Shown here: positions 24,593 through 33,195 of the stretch, one piece after another | Layout: each line of letters starts with the position of its first letter | Position numbering within the stretch: position 1 is the stretch's first letter | Assembly (NCBI GenBank): GCA_963819635.1 | Contig: CAWFWX010000003.1 | Span: forward strand, 372,001-436,000 | From: JACVRW01 sp963819635 | GTDB lineage: Bacteria > Actinomycetota > Thermoleophilia > Solirubrobacterales > Thermoleophilaceae | DNA length: 64,000 nt | Direction of reading: 5' to 3' | Made by a program: the position numbers and the translations under genes | The notes under the pieces: model-generated | Databases searched by the model: none | The model's input: the letters and a program-made list of their open reading frames with translations, nothing else | Told to the model about the DNA's origin: nothing

Positions 24593-26243
24593 ATGCCCGC
24601 TGACGAAAGCCTGATTCGCTTCAAGCGGGTCGTGGCTGCGGCTCTGACCGAGCTCGAGCAGCGCCGCCAGGAGGTCAACGACCTGAACGTCTTCCCGGTG
24701 GCGGACGGCGACACCGGCGACAACATGGCGCTGACCATGCGAGCGGTGGTGGAGGAGCTCGACAAGCTGGACGACGCCGCCATCGACCAGGTCGGGCGCG
24801 ACGCCATCGTGACGGCGGTGGCACGGGCCGCTCTGCTCGGCGCGCGCGGGAACAGCGGCGTGATCCTGTCGCAGGTCGTGCGCGGCGCGGCCGAGGAGCT
24901 GGCGTCGCGTCCCGGGCGAGCTGGTCGACCCGCTGCTCGTGTCGGCCGCGTTCGCGCGAGCGGCCGACGCCGCGTACGCCTCAGTGCGCGATCCCGCCGA
25001 GGGCACCATGCTCACCGCCGTGCGGGCGATGGCGAGCCGCGTGGCGCACGACCTCGCCCACATGGGCACGCAGCGGCTCGGCCCGGAGTCGACCGCCCAG
25101 GAGCAGGACGAGCTGCTCGCCGAGGTGCTCGAGAACGCGCTCGAGGCCGGCAAGGAGGCGGTCGCGCGCGGGCCCGAGCAGCTGGCCGTGCTGCGCGAAG
25201 CGGGCGTCGTGGACGCGGGCGCCTACGGCCTCACGGTGATCATCGCCGGCTGCCTCGCCGCGCTGCGCGGGCAGGCCGCGCCCCAGCTCGAGCACCAGTA
25301 CGCGCCCGCCGCGCTCCACCGGCCGGAGCACGAATCGTCGAGCTTCCGCTACTGCACGAACTTCGCGGTCACCGGCCTGAACCTGGACGCGCCGCGCTTC
25401 ACGGTCGAGCTCGAGAAGCTCGGCGACTCGGTGCTCGTCGTCGGCGACGACCGCACGCTCCGCGTGCACGTGCACACCGACGATCCCGACGCCGCGGTCG
25501 CCGTGTTCGACTCGGCCGGCGAGGTGTCGCGCTTCGACGTGGCAGACATGCACGAGCAGGTGGCCGAGCGGAGCGCGCGGCTCACGGGCGACTCCCAGCG
25601 CCGCGCGGAGCAGTTGACCTGCGCCGTGGTCGCGGTGGCGAGCGGGAACGGCGTGAAGCGGCTGTTCGAGGAGCTCGGCGTGCTGGTGGTCGACGGCGGG
25701 CCGACGATGAACCCCTCGACCTATGAGCTGCTGGCCGGCATCCACGCGGCGCCCGGGGCGGAGGTCGTCGTGCTTCCCAACAGCCCGAACGTCATCCTGG
25801 CCGCGGAGCGCGCGTGCGAGCTGTCCGAGAAGCCGGCCGCGGTCGTGCCCACGACGGCGCCCCAGGAGGGGCTTGCCGCGCTGCTGGCGTTCGACCCGAG
25901 CCGCCCGTCGAAGGCGAACGCCTCGGCCGTGTCGCACGCCACCGAGGCGCTGCGGATCGGCGGCGTGGCGCCGGCCGCGCGCGACGACGCGAAGGGCCGC
26001 TTCACGGCGGGCGACGCGGTCGGCTACGCCGGCGGCAAGCTGGTGGCGTGGGGAGAGCCGGCCGCGACGCTGGCGGCGACGCTCGACCAGCTCGTGGACG
26101 GCGCTGAGCTCCTCACCTGCATCGCGGGCGAGGCGCCGCCGCTCGGCCAGGCCGACGTGAAGGCGCGCGTGCCGGACGGCGTCGAGCTGGAGTACCACGA
26201 GGGCGGCCAGCCCGCCTGGTGGTGGCTGCTCTGCGCGGAGTGA
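24593..26243 (+). CDS. fakA: FakA/YloV-like DAK-domain kinase with C-terminal EDD/DegV-like domain (frameshift at ~24915)
   Basis: The N-terminal DAK2 (DhaL-like) domain has NVFPVADGDTGDNM with three metal-binding Asp, and ARGNSGVILSQ. The frame breaks at CCCGGGCG (24911-24918): deleting one G gives ASRPGELVDPLLVSAAFARAAD and one ~549-residue protein. The second half has GAYGLTVIIAG, then SFRYCTNFAV and VVDGGPTMNPST of the DegV-related region. In Firmicutes and Staphylococcus this protein phosphorylates fatty acids held by FakB. No FakB is in this window, so the fatty-acid role rests on family knowledge. It is coupled to recG by a GTGA overlap. Confidence 0.88.
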
Positions 26244-28339
26244 CCCCCTCGCGCTTTGCCTCCAGCGACGAGCTGACCACGGCCGACGCCGCCTCCGCAC
26301 CGATCCGCTCGTATCCGCGCCCGAGCGTGCTCGACGAGCCGCTCACGGGGCTGGACGCGCTCGGCATCGAGACGCTCGGCGATCTGGTCGAGCACTTTCC
26401 CCACTCGCATCGGGACCGCACGCTTCATGAGGTCGCAACGCTCGCGGTCGGCCAGGACGCGACCGTGGCCGTAACGGTTCGCACGGTCGCCGTGAAGCCG
26501 ATGCGAAACCGCCGCCAGAAACGCGTCGAGGCGCGGGTCTTCGACCACACCGGCCCGCTCGTCGCGATCTGGTTCAACCAGCCCTGGATCGCGCGTGACC
26601 TGTCCGAGGGCAGCCATGTGCTGCTCCACGGAAAGCTCCGCCAGCGCAATCAGTTCTGGGTCACGGAGCACGAGCTGCTCGGCAACGGAACCGCTCCGGT
26701 GCACACCGTCGGGCTCGTGCCTGTGCATCCCGCCACCCAGGGGATCACCCCGTCCAAGCTGCGCGAGCTGGTCAACCGCGTGCGGCCGCTCATGCTCGCC
26801 GCCGCCGACCCGCTCCCGGCGCGGCTGAGGGTGGAGGAGGGCTTCGCCGAGCGGCCGGCGGTACTCGATGCGGTCCACTTTCCGGACACCGAGGAGGAGG
26901 AGCGCGATGCCCGCCGCCGGCTCGCGTTCGAGGAGCTGTTCCTGCTTCAGCTCGCAGTCGCGGGGCGGAGGCGCGCGCGGCGCGAGGGCCGCCTGGCGCG
27001 GCCGCTCGCCCCTCGCGGAGTGGTGGTGGACCGCTGGCGCTGGTCGCTGCCGTTCGAGCTCACGGGGGACCAGCTCGGGGCGATCGAGGCGATCGACGCC
27101 GACCTCGCTCGCGAGCGGCCCATGCAGCGGCTGCTGATGGGGGAGGTCGGAGCCGGTAAGACCGTCGTCGCGCTGGCGGCCATGCTGCGCGCCGTCGAGA
27201 ACGGCGCCCAGGCGGCGCTCATGGCGCCCACCGAGACGCTCGCCGAGCAGCACCACCGCACGCTCGACTCGCTGCTCGGCGGCCCGCTGCCGGTCGAGCT
27301 CCTGACCGGCTCCACGACCGCGGCGCGGCGGCGCGAGCTGCTCGACCGGCTGGCCAGCGGCCAGCTGCAGCTCGTGGTCGGCACGCACGCGCTGATCGAG
27401 GACCCGGTCGAGTTCCGCGACCTCGCCGTCGTGGTGGTGGACGAGCAGCACCGCTTCGGCGTTCGCCAGCGCGCCGCGCTCGACGCGAAGGCCCCCGAGG
27501 GGCTGGGGCCTCACACGCTCCACATGACGGCCACACCGATCCCGCGCACGCTGTCGCTCACGGCATACGGCGACCTTGACGCGACCGTGCTGCGCGAGCT
27601 GCCGCGCGGGCGACGGCCTGTCGAGACGTACGTGGTGGACGGCGCCCGCGCGCGGGCGCGCGCGTACGAGCGCATTCGCGAGGAGATCGCCGCGGGACGG
27701 CAGTGCTTCGTCGTGTGCCCGCTCGTCGAGGAGTCGGAGGCGCTCCAGGCGAAGGCGGCGACCGCGGAGTTCGAGCGGCTCCGGACCACCGAGTTCGCCG
27801 ACCTGCGCGTGGAGCTGATCCACGGGCAGATGCCCTCGAAGCAGAAGGCCGCGGCGATGAAGCGGTTCGCGGACGGGGGCGCCGACGTGCTCGTGGCCAC
27901 CAGCGTCATCGAGGTGGGCATCGACGTCCCGAACGCGACCGTGATGCTGATCGAGGCCGCCGAGCGCTACGGCCTCTCGCAGCTCCACCAGCTGCGCGGG
28001 CGGGTCGGCCGCGGCGAGCACTCGTCGCTCTGCATCCTGTTCGGGGACCCGAAGCTGCCGCGCCTCGAGGCCATCGCGAACGAGGGCGACGGATTCCGCC
28101 TGGCCGAGATCGACCTCGAGCTCCGCGGCGCGGGCGACGTGCTCGGCACGCGCCAGCACGGCCTGCCGGAGTTCAAGGTCGCGCGCCTGCCCGAGGACGT
28201 CGAGCTCCTCGTGCGCGCCCGCGACCGGGCCGACCAGATCCTGATCGAGGACCCACGGCTCGAGCGGCCCGAGCACGCGCTGTTGCGCGAGGCCGTCGTG
28301 GCGCGCTTCGGCTCCGAGCTCGACCCGATCCCGGCATGA
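26240..28339 (+). CDS. recG: ATP-dependent DNA helicase RecG
   Basis: About 699 residues from GTG 26240; a GTG at 26219 is possible, but 26240 gives the GTGA coupling seen throughout the window. The N-terminal wedge/OB domain is followed by the helicase core: GEVGAGKTVVAL (Walker A), MAPTETLAEQH, VVDEQHRFGVRQR (DEQH box), MTATPIPRTL, ATSVIEVGIDVPNA, and QLRGRVGRGEHSS. It remodels stalled replication forks and branched DNA. C-terminal LRGAGDVLGTRQHG is a RecG signature. Confidence 0.95.
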   Translation: MTPSRFASSDELTTADAASAPIRSYPRPSVLDEPLTGLDALGIETLGDLVEHFPHSHRDRTLHEVATLAVGQDATVAVTVRTVAVKPMRNRRQKRVEARVFDHTGPLVAIWFNQPWIARDLSEGSHVLLHGKLRQRNQFWVTEHELLGNGTAPVHTVGLVPVHPATQGITPSKLRELVNRVRPLMLAAADPLPARLRVEEGFAERPAVLDAVHFPDTEEEERDARRRLAFEELFLLQLAVAGRRRARREGRLARPLAPRGVVVDRWRWSLPFELTGDQLGAIEAIDADLARERPMQRLLMGEVGAGKTVVALAAMLRAVENGAQAALMAPTETLAEQHHRTLDSLLGGPLPVELLTGSTTAARRRELLDRLASGQLQLVVGTHALIEDPVEFRDLAVVVVDEQHRFGVRQRAALDAKAPEGLGPHTLHMTATPIPRTLSLTAYGDLDATVLRELPRGRRPVETYVVDGARARARAYERIREEIAAGRQCFVVCPLVEESEALQAKAATAEFERLRTTEFADLRVELIHGQMPSKQKAAAMKRFADGGADVLVATSVIEVGIDVPNATVMLIEAAERYGLSQLHQLRGRVGRGEHSSLCILFGDPKLPRLEAIANEGDGFRLAEIDLELRGAGDVLGTRQHGLPEFKVARLPEDVELLVRARDRADQILIEDPRLERPEHALLREAVVARFGSELDPIPA

Positions 28340-28728
28340 GCGACGTCCTCCGCCTCCTCGACCGTGGCTTCACGCTGATCTACCGAGAGGACCGGCTCGA
28401 GGACGCGCTGCGCGGACTGCACGAGGACTTCGAGTTGGTCGCCACCGACCATCCGGACGGACTGGTCTACCGCGGGCCGGAGGGCGTGATGGAGTTCTTC
28501 CGCGACTGGGGCGACTCGTGGGACGACCTCGAGCTGGACTGGGAGCTCGAGCTCATCGACGACGAGCACGTCCTGGCCTTGGGTCACATGCGCGGGCGCG
28601 GCCGCGGGAGCGGCGTGCCCATCGAGATGCGCTTCGGCCAGATCTGGACCTACGGCGACGGCCGCTTCACGCGGATGGTCATGTACCCCGACGCCGAGTC
28701 CGCGCGCCGCGCGGCCGGGCGCGCGTGA
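28336..28728 (+). CDS. NTF2/SnoaL-like small protein, unknown function
   Basis: A 130-residue protein with the cone-shaped NTF2-like fold pattern: an N-terminal helix (VLRLLDRGFTLIYRED), HEDFELVATDHPDGLVYRGPEGVMEFF, and strands ending WTYGDGRFTRMVMYPD. It lies between recG and rsmD with ATGA and GTGA overlaps on both sides, so it is translated as part of the operon. Members may be enzymes or binding proteins, and no catalytic residue can be assigned. Confidence 0.75.
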   Translation: MSDVLRLLDRGFTLIYREDRLEDALRGLHEDFELVATDHPDGLVYRGPEGVMEFFRDWGDSWDDLELDWELELIDDEHVLALGHMRGRGRGSGVPIEMRFGQIWTYGDGRFTRMVMYPDAESARRAAGRA

Positions 28729-29249
28729 GGGTCGTCGCCGGGGAGTTCAAGGGGCGGCGGCTGCAGGCGCCGCGCGGCAGCCGGACCAGGCCGACGGCCG
28801 ACCGGGTGCGCGAGGCGCTCTTCTCGATGCTCGGCGACGTGTCGGACGCGCGCGTGCTCGACCTCTACGCGGGCTCGGGCGCGCTCGGCATCGAGGCGCT
28901 GTCGCGCGGCGCGGAGTCGGCGTTGTTCGTGGAGCGCGACCAGGCCGCGCTCGCGGCGCTGCGGCGCAATCTCGACGCTGTCGGCGCGCGGGCGGACGTG
29001 AGGCGGCAGGATGTGCTGCGTTTCCTCGCCCGCCCAGAGGGCACATTCGACCTCGTGTTCTGCGACCCCCCATATGATGATGCGCCCGCAGTTGCCGCAG
29101 CGCTCACCGACGCGCTGCCGGCGCTGCTGGACGAGGACGCTCGCATCGTGACCGAATCAGACAAGCGCAATCCGCTGGTGCTTTCCCTCCCGCTCGTGGT
29201 CGAGCGCGCGTATGGGGACACGCGGATCGCGATCCACTCGGCCCAGTGA
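28725..29249 (+). CDS. rsmD: 16S rRNA (guanine966-N2)-methyltransferase RsmD
   Basis: A 174-residue methyltransferase: MRVVAGEFKGRRLQAP, TRPTADRVREALFSML, the SAM motif VLDLYAGSGALGIEALSRG, and the catalytic FCDPPYDD (NPPY-type). It methylates G966 of 16S rRNA during 30S assembly. GTG 28725 sits in the stop of the NTF2-like gene, and the coaD GTG at 29246 sits in its own stop. Confidence 0.94.
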   Translation: MRVVAGEFKGRRLQAPRGSRTRPTADRVREALFSMLGDVSDARVLDLYAGSGALGIEALSRGAESALFVERDQAALAALRRNLDAVGARADVRRQDVLRFLARPEGTFDLVFCDPPYDDAPAVAAALTDALPALLDEDARIVTESDKRNPLVLSLPLVVERAYGDTRIAIHSAQ

Positions 29250-29749
29250 ACGCGTCCAAGAACGGCGGGGCGGCGGTTGTGCCGGGGTCCTACGACCCGG
29301 TCACGTACGGCCACCTGGACATCATCACCCGCGTCGCGAACGTGTTCGACACCGTCATAGTGGGCGTTGTGAACCAGGCCGTACGGAAGGGAAAGACCGT
29401 CTTCAGTGCCGAGGAGCGGGTCTCGTTCATCAAGGCGGAGCTGACGGAATACGGCAATGTGCAGGTAAAACCCTTTGATACTCTGCTCGTCGATTTCGCC
29501 CGAGAGCACGGCGCCAAGGCGATCGTCAAAGGGCTCCGGGCGATCTCGGACTTCGAGTACGAGTTCGAGATGAACCAGCTGAACCGGAAAATGGCGCCCG
29601 ACATCGAGAGCATGTACATGATGGCGGCGCCAGAGTTCAGCTTCCTGAGCTCCAGCGGAGTAAAGGAATTGGCGATGTTCGGTGGCGATTTGAGCGGGCT
29701 TGTGCCCGATCCTGTGGCGGTGCGCTTGCAGGAAGAACTGAAGCGGTGA
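29246..29749 (+). CDS. coaD: Phosphopantetheine adenylyltransferase
   Basis: A 167-residue nucleotidyltransferase: PGSYDPVTYGHLDII carries the (T/H)xGH motif as YGH, VKGLRAISDFEYEF is the phosphopantetheine site, and FLSSSGVKELA the ATP site. It catalyses the next-to-last step of coenzyme A synthesis. The rsmD-coaD pairing is conserved in many bacteria. About seven residues precede the usual start (MNASKNGG), as set by the coupled GTG. Confidence 0.95.
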   Translation: MNASKNGGAAVVPGSYDPVTYGHLDIITRVANVFDTVIVGVVNQAVRKGKTVFSAEERVSFIKAELTEYGNVQVKPFDTLLVDFAREHGAKAIVKGLRAISDFEYEFEMNQLNRKMAPDIESMYMMAAPEFSFLSSSGVKELAMFGGDLSGLVPDPVAVRLQEELKR

Positions 29750-29764
29750 AGAACTGAGGCGCGG

Positions 29765-30238
29765 ATGGACGTACTGGTCCTGATCGACAAGCTTGACGAC
29801 ACGATTCACAACGCTAAGCCCGTTCCGCTGACGGATCAGGTGCGTGTCGACAAGGAGGAGATCTACGACATCCTCGACCAGATGCGCGCGACGATCCCTG
29901 AGGAGATCAAGCAGGCGCGCTGGATCGTGAAGGAGCGCCAGGAGATGCTGGCCGAGGCGAAGCGCGAGGCCGAGCGGATCATCCGCGAGGCGCGCGAGGA
30001 GCAGATCCGCCTGATCGGCGAGGAAGAGATCGTGAAGCAGGCCGAGCGCCAGGCCGACGAGATCATCGAGGACGCGCGCGCACGCGAGCGCGAGATCCGC
30101 CTGGGCGCCGAGGACTACGCCGACGACATCCTCAACACCCTCGAGGTGAACCTGACGAAGTTCATCGCGGCCGTCCAACGAGGCCGCGACCGACTGCAGG
30201 GCCGCGAAGAAGCCGAAGTCGTCAGCCGTTCGGACTAG
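29765..30238 (+). CDS. DivIVA/SepIVA-like coiled-coil protein
   Basis: A 157-residue protein with a long charged coiled coil over residues ~45-115 (ERQEMLAEAKREAERIIREA and onwards), flanked by a short N-terminal helix (MDVLVLIDKLDD) and a C-terminal helix. It resembles actinobacterial DivIVA-family septation proteins such as mycobacterial SepIVA, which act at the membrane during division and tip growth. A GAGG ribosome-binding site precedes the ATG, 15 bases after coaD. Assignment rests on composition and location, so the exact role is open. Confidence 0.7.
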   Translation: MDVLVLIDKLDDTIHNAKPVPLTDQVRVDKEEIYDILDQMRATIPEEIKQARWIVKERQEMLAEAKREAERIIREAREEQIRLIGEEEIVKQAERQADEIIEDARAREREIRLGAEDYADDILNTLEVNLTKFIAAVQRGRDRLQGREEAEVVSRSD

Positions 30239-30253
30239 GGCCGGGCCGCCAGG

Positions 30254-30341
30254 CCGCGGGTCCTGTCCGACAATTTCCTTTCGCGCGCGTCCTCGCTTGC
30301 GCTGCGGCGCGCACGAAAGTGTGCTTGTCGGCCACCCGCGG
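30254..30341. repeat. Long imperfect hairpin in the gap after the coiled-coil gene
   Basis: Nested arms: CCGCGGG (30254-30260) with CCCGCGG (30335-30341), CCGACAA (30267-30273) with TTGTCGG (30325-30331), CTTTCG with CGAAAG, and an inner GCGCG pairing. Together with the next hairpin it fills most of the 175-base gene-free stretch 30239-30413. No T-run follows. It could be a structured RNA, a strong bidirectional terminator or a REP-like element. Confidence 0.6.
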
Positions 30342-30371
30342 GTGTTACGTGCCCGTCCTTCGTGTAACACC
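30341..30371. promoter_or_regulatory. 8-bp inverted repeat upstream of the GFA gene
   Basis: GGTGTTAC (30341-30348) and GTAACACC (30364-30371) are perfect arms, extendable by G-T pairs to a 9-base loop. It lies 31 bases before the -10 box of the next gene, where an operator would sit, and directly abuts the long hairpin. Confidence 0.5.
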
Positions 30372-30401
30372 GACGCCTACCCGATCGGTGGGGGGCGCCG
30401 G

Positions 30402-30407
30402 TAGCGT
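30402..30407 (+). promoter_or_regulatory. -10 box (TAGCGT) of the GFA gene
   Basis: TAGCGT ends 6 bases before ATG 30414, fitting a leaderless start downstream of the inverted repeat at 30341-30371. Confidence 0.5.
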
Positions 30408-30413
30408 TCGCGT

Positions 30414-30818
30414 ATGGCTTCTGGGCGTTGCATTTGCGGGGCTGTTGCGTTTGAGGTGCGCGGGGAGCTGCGGGACGTGCATCTGTGTCACTGCACGGAG
30501 TGCCGGCGGTGGGCGGGTCATGCGTGGGCTGCCACCGAGGCCGTGTTCGCGGACCTGCACTTCACGGAGGAGCGCGGGCTGCGGTGGATCGACAGTCCGG
30601 ACAGCGTCTGGGACGCGCGGCGGGGCTTCTGCGCCGAGTGTGGCTCGTCGCTGTTCTGGCAGGTGCCCGGCAGTGATGACGTGAGCATCGCCGCGGGCTG
30701 TCTCGACGGGCCGACCGGGCTTCGCGCGACCGACCAGGTCTGGGTCCAGAGCGCCGGCGACTACTACGACGTCGACGAGCGCATCCCAAGCCATCAGCGG
30801 GGTGGCGGGGACGAGTAG
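30414..30818 (+). CDS. GFA-family zinc protein (glutathione-dependent formaldehyde-activating-like)
   Basis: A 134-residue member of the GFA/CENP-V fold. Zinc-binding cysteines appear in the standard order: GRCICGAVAF, LCHCTECRRWAG and FCAECGSSLFW. Family members bind two zinc ions. The original glutathione-formaldehyde role is proven for few of them, so the substrate is uncertain. It stands alone behind its own -10 box, 9 bases before the glyoxalase-like gene. Confidence 0.85.
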   Translation: MASGRCICGAVAFEVRGELRDVHLCHCTECRRWAGHAWAATEAVFADLHFTEERGLRWIDSPDSVWDARRGFCAECGSSLFWQVPGSDDVSIAAGCLDGPTGLRATDQVWVQSAGDYYDVDERIPSHQRGGGDE

Positions 30819-30821
30819 ATT
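30816..30821 (+). promoter_or_regulatory. -10 box (TAGATT) of the glyoxalase-like gene
   Basis: TAGATT overlaps the stop of the GFA gene and ends 6 bases before ATG 30828. Confidence 0.45.
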
Positions 30822-30827
30822 CGCGGC

Positions 30828-31205
30828 ATGGCGAGCTACCTCCACACCTGTTACCGCATCGGCGACATCGACCGCTCCGTCTCGTTCTACGAGAAGCTCG
30901 GCTTCGGGGAGCGGGCCCGGATGAACATCGGGGACGAGGCCGTCAACGTCTTCATGGGCCTGCCGGGCGAGGACCCGGTGCTGGAGCTGACCTACAACCA
31001 CGGCGTCGACTCCTATGACCTCGGCACCGGCTACAACCACATCGCGATCGCTGTGGACGACCTCGACGGCACGCTCGGAGAGCTCTCGAAGGAGGGCATC
31101 GAGCCGGAGAAGCCGCCCTACCGTCCCGGCGGCCGCAGCGAGGGGCCCTTCATCGCCTTCGTCCGCGACCCGGACGGCTACCGGATCGAGCTCATCGGCC
31201 GGTGA
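30828..31205 (+). CDS. Glyoxalase I-like (lactoylglutathione lyase family) protein
   Basis: A 125-residue VOC-fold protein: HTCYRIGDIDRSVSFYEKLG, then LELTYNHGV, YNHIAIAVDDLD and DPDGYRIELI. His6, the Glu in LELTYN, the His in YNHIAI and the Glu in IELI are in the positions of the metal ligands of glyoxalase I. In actinobacteria the thiol partner would be mycothiol rather than glutathione (family knowledge). It likely detoxifies methylglyoxal. It overlaps the next gene by GTGA at 31202-31205. Confidence 0.87.
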   Translation: MASYLHTCYRIGDIDRSVSFYEKLGFGERARMNIGDEAVNVFMGLPGEDPVLELTYNHGVDSYDLGTGYNHIAIAVDDLDGTLGELSKEGIEPEKPPYRPGGRSEGPFIAFVRDPDGYRIELIGR

Positions 31206-32599
31206 GGATTCGCGTCGCCGCCACCGTCGTGCTGATCGCCGCCTGCGCGGCGCCCTCCGCGAGCGCGGCTGTCTGGAAGCGGGTGACGACACCGGACGGT
31301 GCGAGCACAGACCAGGTGGGCCTGGCGCGCACCGGCGACGGGGTGCTCCACCTCGCCTGGTCGCATCCCACCGGTCCGAACACGGAGGACCTCCTCCACA
31401 CGGTCATCACACCCCGCGGCAGGATTGGAGCGACCAACCCGATCCAGAGCGGCTGGACGGGCTTCACCAACGCGGCACTGGTCGTGGATCCGGGCGGACT
31501 GCGCGCCTTCTGGGGTGGCTTCCGGAGCACGGACTCGGCCGACCCCCAGCGGGAGACGAACTCCGCTCTGTCCCCGGACGGCGGCGCGAGCTGGGCACTC
31601 CAGATCGGCTCCGTTGTCCCCGGCGGCGCGCAGTCGTATGGAAGCAACACGGCGGCGACCGTCCGGCCGGACGGCACGACGCTGCAGGCCTTCGCCGGCA
31701 CGCTCGGCACGTGGGTCCATTCGGGTCTGTCGCCGGCGACTCCCAACCACGACTACCAAGCGCCGCTGGGGCCGTACGGCTACGACCCGGACCTGGCGAC
31801 CGACGCGAGCGGCCGGACCGTCATGGCCTGGTACTCGAACGCGAGCGGCCACCTCGGCGTGCACGCCCAGGACGTCAACCCGGACGGCAGCCCGTCGGGC
31901 GCGGCGCAGACGATGCCGGGCACCGGCGACATGCAGGTCGGCATGCTCGCCCGCACGCCGCTCGCCGCGCGCGCCGGCGGCGGTTTGTACGTCGCGTATC
32001 CGACCGGCTACCCGACGTCGAACCAGGTCCGCGTGTGGCGGATCGGGGCGGGGAGCGCCCCGATCGTCGCGAGCGTGAAGGGCTCCGGCAGCCCCGCCGT
32101 CGCGCTCGCCGCGGCCTCCGACGGGCGGCTGTGGGTCCTGTGGACGAAGGGCTTCGGCGACCCGGACGTGCTCGCCCGCCGCTCGAACAAGGGCGCGACG
32201 CGGTTCGGGGCCGTCGTCAACGCGGGCCACCCGAAGGACGCCATGCAGGCCTACAAGCTGGACGCCAGCGCCGCGGGCGGGGCGCTCGACGTGCTCGCCA
32301 ACTTCAACATCGGCACCACCTCCAGCGCGGTGACCTCCCACCAGCGGATCCTGCCGGGCCTCACGCTCCAGGCCAGCCCGGCAAGGTTGCGCAGGGGCAG
32401 GCCGACCACTGTGCGCTTCACGGTCCTGGATGCAGGCACGGCCGTCAGGGGTGCACGGGTCGCGGCCGCAGGCGCGTCCGGTACCACCGACAGCAGGGGG
32501 CGTGTGACGCTCGTGCTGAGGTCGCGCAGGCCGGTGACGGCGAGGGCGACGCACAGCGGCTACACGGCAGCGAGAAAGCGCCTGGCGGCACGCGGCTGA
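31202..32599 (+). CDS. Secreted beta-propeller-like protein with C-terminal Ig-like domain, unknown function
   Basis: A 465-residue protein with a signal peptide (MRIRVAATVVLIAACAAPSASA). Residues ~30-380 consist of repeated strand motifs with Asp-box-like turns (SPDGGASWAL, ATDASGRTVMAW, AAASDGRLWVLW) suggesting a BNR/sialidase-like propeller. The last ~90 residues (SPARLRRGRPTTVRFTVLDAG to the end) look like a bacterial Ig-like (carboxypeptidase-regulatory type) domain. No catalytic motif seen. Translationally coupled to the glyoxalase-like gene by GTGA. Confidence 0.65.
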   Translation: MRIRVAATVVLIAACAAPSASAAVWKRVTTPDGASTDQVGLARTGDGVLHLAWSHPTGPNTEDLLHTVITPRGRIGATNPIQSGWTGFTNAALVVDPGGLRAFWGGFRSTDSADPQRETNSALSPDGGASWALQIGSVVPGGAQSYGSNTAATVRPDGTTLQAFAGTLGTWVHSGLSPATPNHDYQAPLGPYGYDPDLATDASGRTVMAWYSNASGHLGVHAQDVNPDGSPSGAAQTMPGTGDMQVGMLARTPLAARAGGGLYVAYPTGYPTSNQVRVWRIGAGSAPIVASVKGSGSPAVALAAASDGRLWVLWTKGFGDPDVLARRSNKGATRFGAVVNAGHPKDAMQAYKLDASAAGGALDVLANFNIGTTSSAVTSHQRILPGLTLQASPARLRRGRPTTVRFTVLDAGTAVRGARVAAAGASGTTDSRGRVTLVLRSRRPVTARATHSGYTAARKRLAARG

Positions 32600-32617
32600 G
32601 AGCCGATCCGCGGGCGC

Positions 32618-32623
32618 TAGCCT
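32618..32623 (+). promoter_or_regulatory. -10 box (TAGCCT) of the yceD-like gene
   Basis: TAGCCT ends 7 bases before ATG 32631, fitting a leaderless start. Confidence 0.5.
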
Positions 32624-32630
32624 CGATGGC

Positions 32631-33143
32631 ATGGCGCAGCGAACCGACATCTTCGACGTAGGTCAGCTGGGGCTCAGCTCGGGCGAGGGACGGAGCCTCG
32701 AGGTCGACGTGCCGATCGACGCCTTCGACTTCGGCGGCCAGCGCTACGAGGTGGAGGGCGGCTGCGTGGATGCGCGGCTCGACGTGTCGCACACCGTCAG
32801 CGGCTACGCGTTCAGGCTGCGCTTCGACGCGGCCCTCGAGGGGCCGTGCGTGCGCTGCCTCGAGACCGCCGACCAGGGGGTCGACGTTGACGCCCGCGAG
32901 ATCGACCAGCCCGGCGGCGGCGAGGAGCTCAGCTCGCCCTACTTCGACGAGGGCCACCTCGACATCCGCGCGTGGGCGCGCGACGCCCTGGCGCTCGCGC
33001 TTCCCACGCAGATCGTCTGCCGCGAGGACTGCGCCGGGCTCTGCGCCGTGTGCGGCGAGAACCTGAACCGCTCGCCGGACCACGCGCACGAGCGCGAGCC
33101 GGACCCGCGCTGGGCCGCCCTGCGCGAGCTCGAGCTCGACTGA
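32631..33143 (+). CDS. DUF177 / YceD-family protein
   Basis: A 170-residue YceD homologue with LEGPCVRCLETA and CREDCAGLCAVCGENLN, the paired Cys motifs of the family. YceD is encoded next to rpmF in most bacteria and is linked to rRNA processing or ribosome assembly. Here its usual partner rpmF lies 3.6 kb further on, beyond three reverse-strand genes. A paired palindrome begins four bases after the stop codon. Confidence 0.88.
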   Translation: MAQRTDIFDVGQLGLSSGEGRSLEVDVPIDAFDFGGQRYEVEGGCVDARLDVSHTVSGYAFRLRFDAALEGPCVRCLETADQGVDVDAREIDQPGGGEELSSPYFDEGHLDIRAWARDALALALPTQIVCREDCAGLCAVCGENLNRSPDHAHEREPDPRWAALRELELD

Positions 33144-33146
33144 CTC

Positions 33147-33195
33147 AAGGGGTCAGACCCCTTAAGTCGTTGGCACTCAAGGGGTCTGACCCCTT
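33147..33195. repeat. Paired 17-bp palindrome (BIME-like), copy 1
   Basis: AAGGGGTCAGACCCCTT (33147-33163) and AAGGGGTCTGACCCCTT (33179-33195), 32 bases apart, joined by AAGT-N7-ACTC. The same structure with the same 32-base period occurs at 57060-57108. It lies between convergent genes and the right-hand unit encodes the last residues and stop of the sigma factor. It may act as a bidirectional terminator. Confidence 0.85.

Noticed and set aside
24911..24920. Programmed ribosomal frameshifting in fakA
   Set aside because: No slippery heptamer with a downstream pseudoknot is evident, and similar one-base shifts occur in many unrelated genes in the window, so sequence error is more likely.
33147..33195. 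Repeat-spacer pattern resembling a tiny CRISPR array
   Set aside because: Only two palindromic units occur, the spacer is 15 bases with fixed ends (AAGT...ACTC), and no cas genes are nearby. It fits a paired REP element better.
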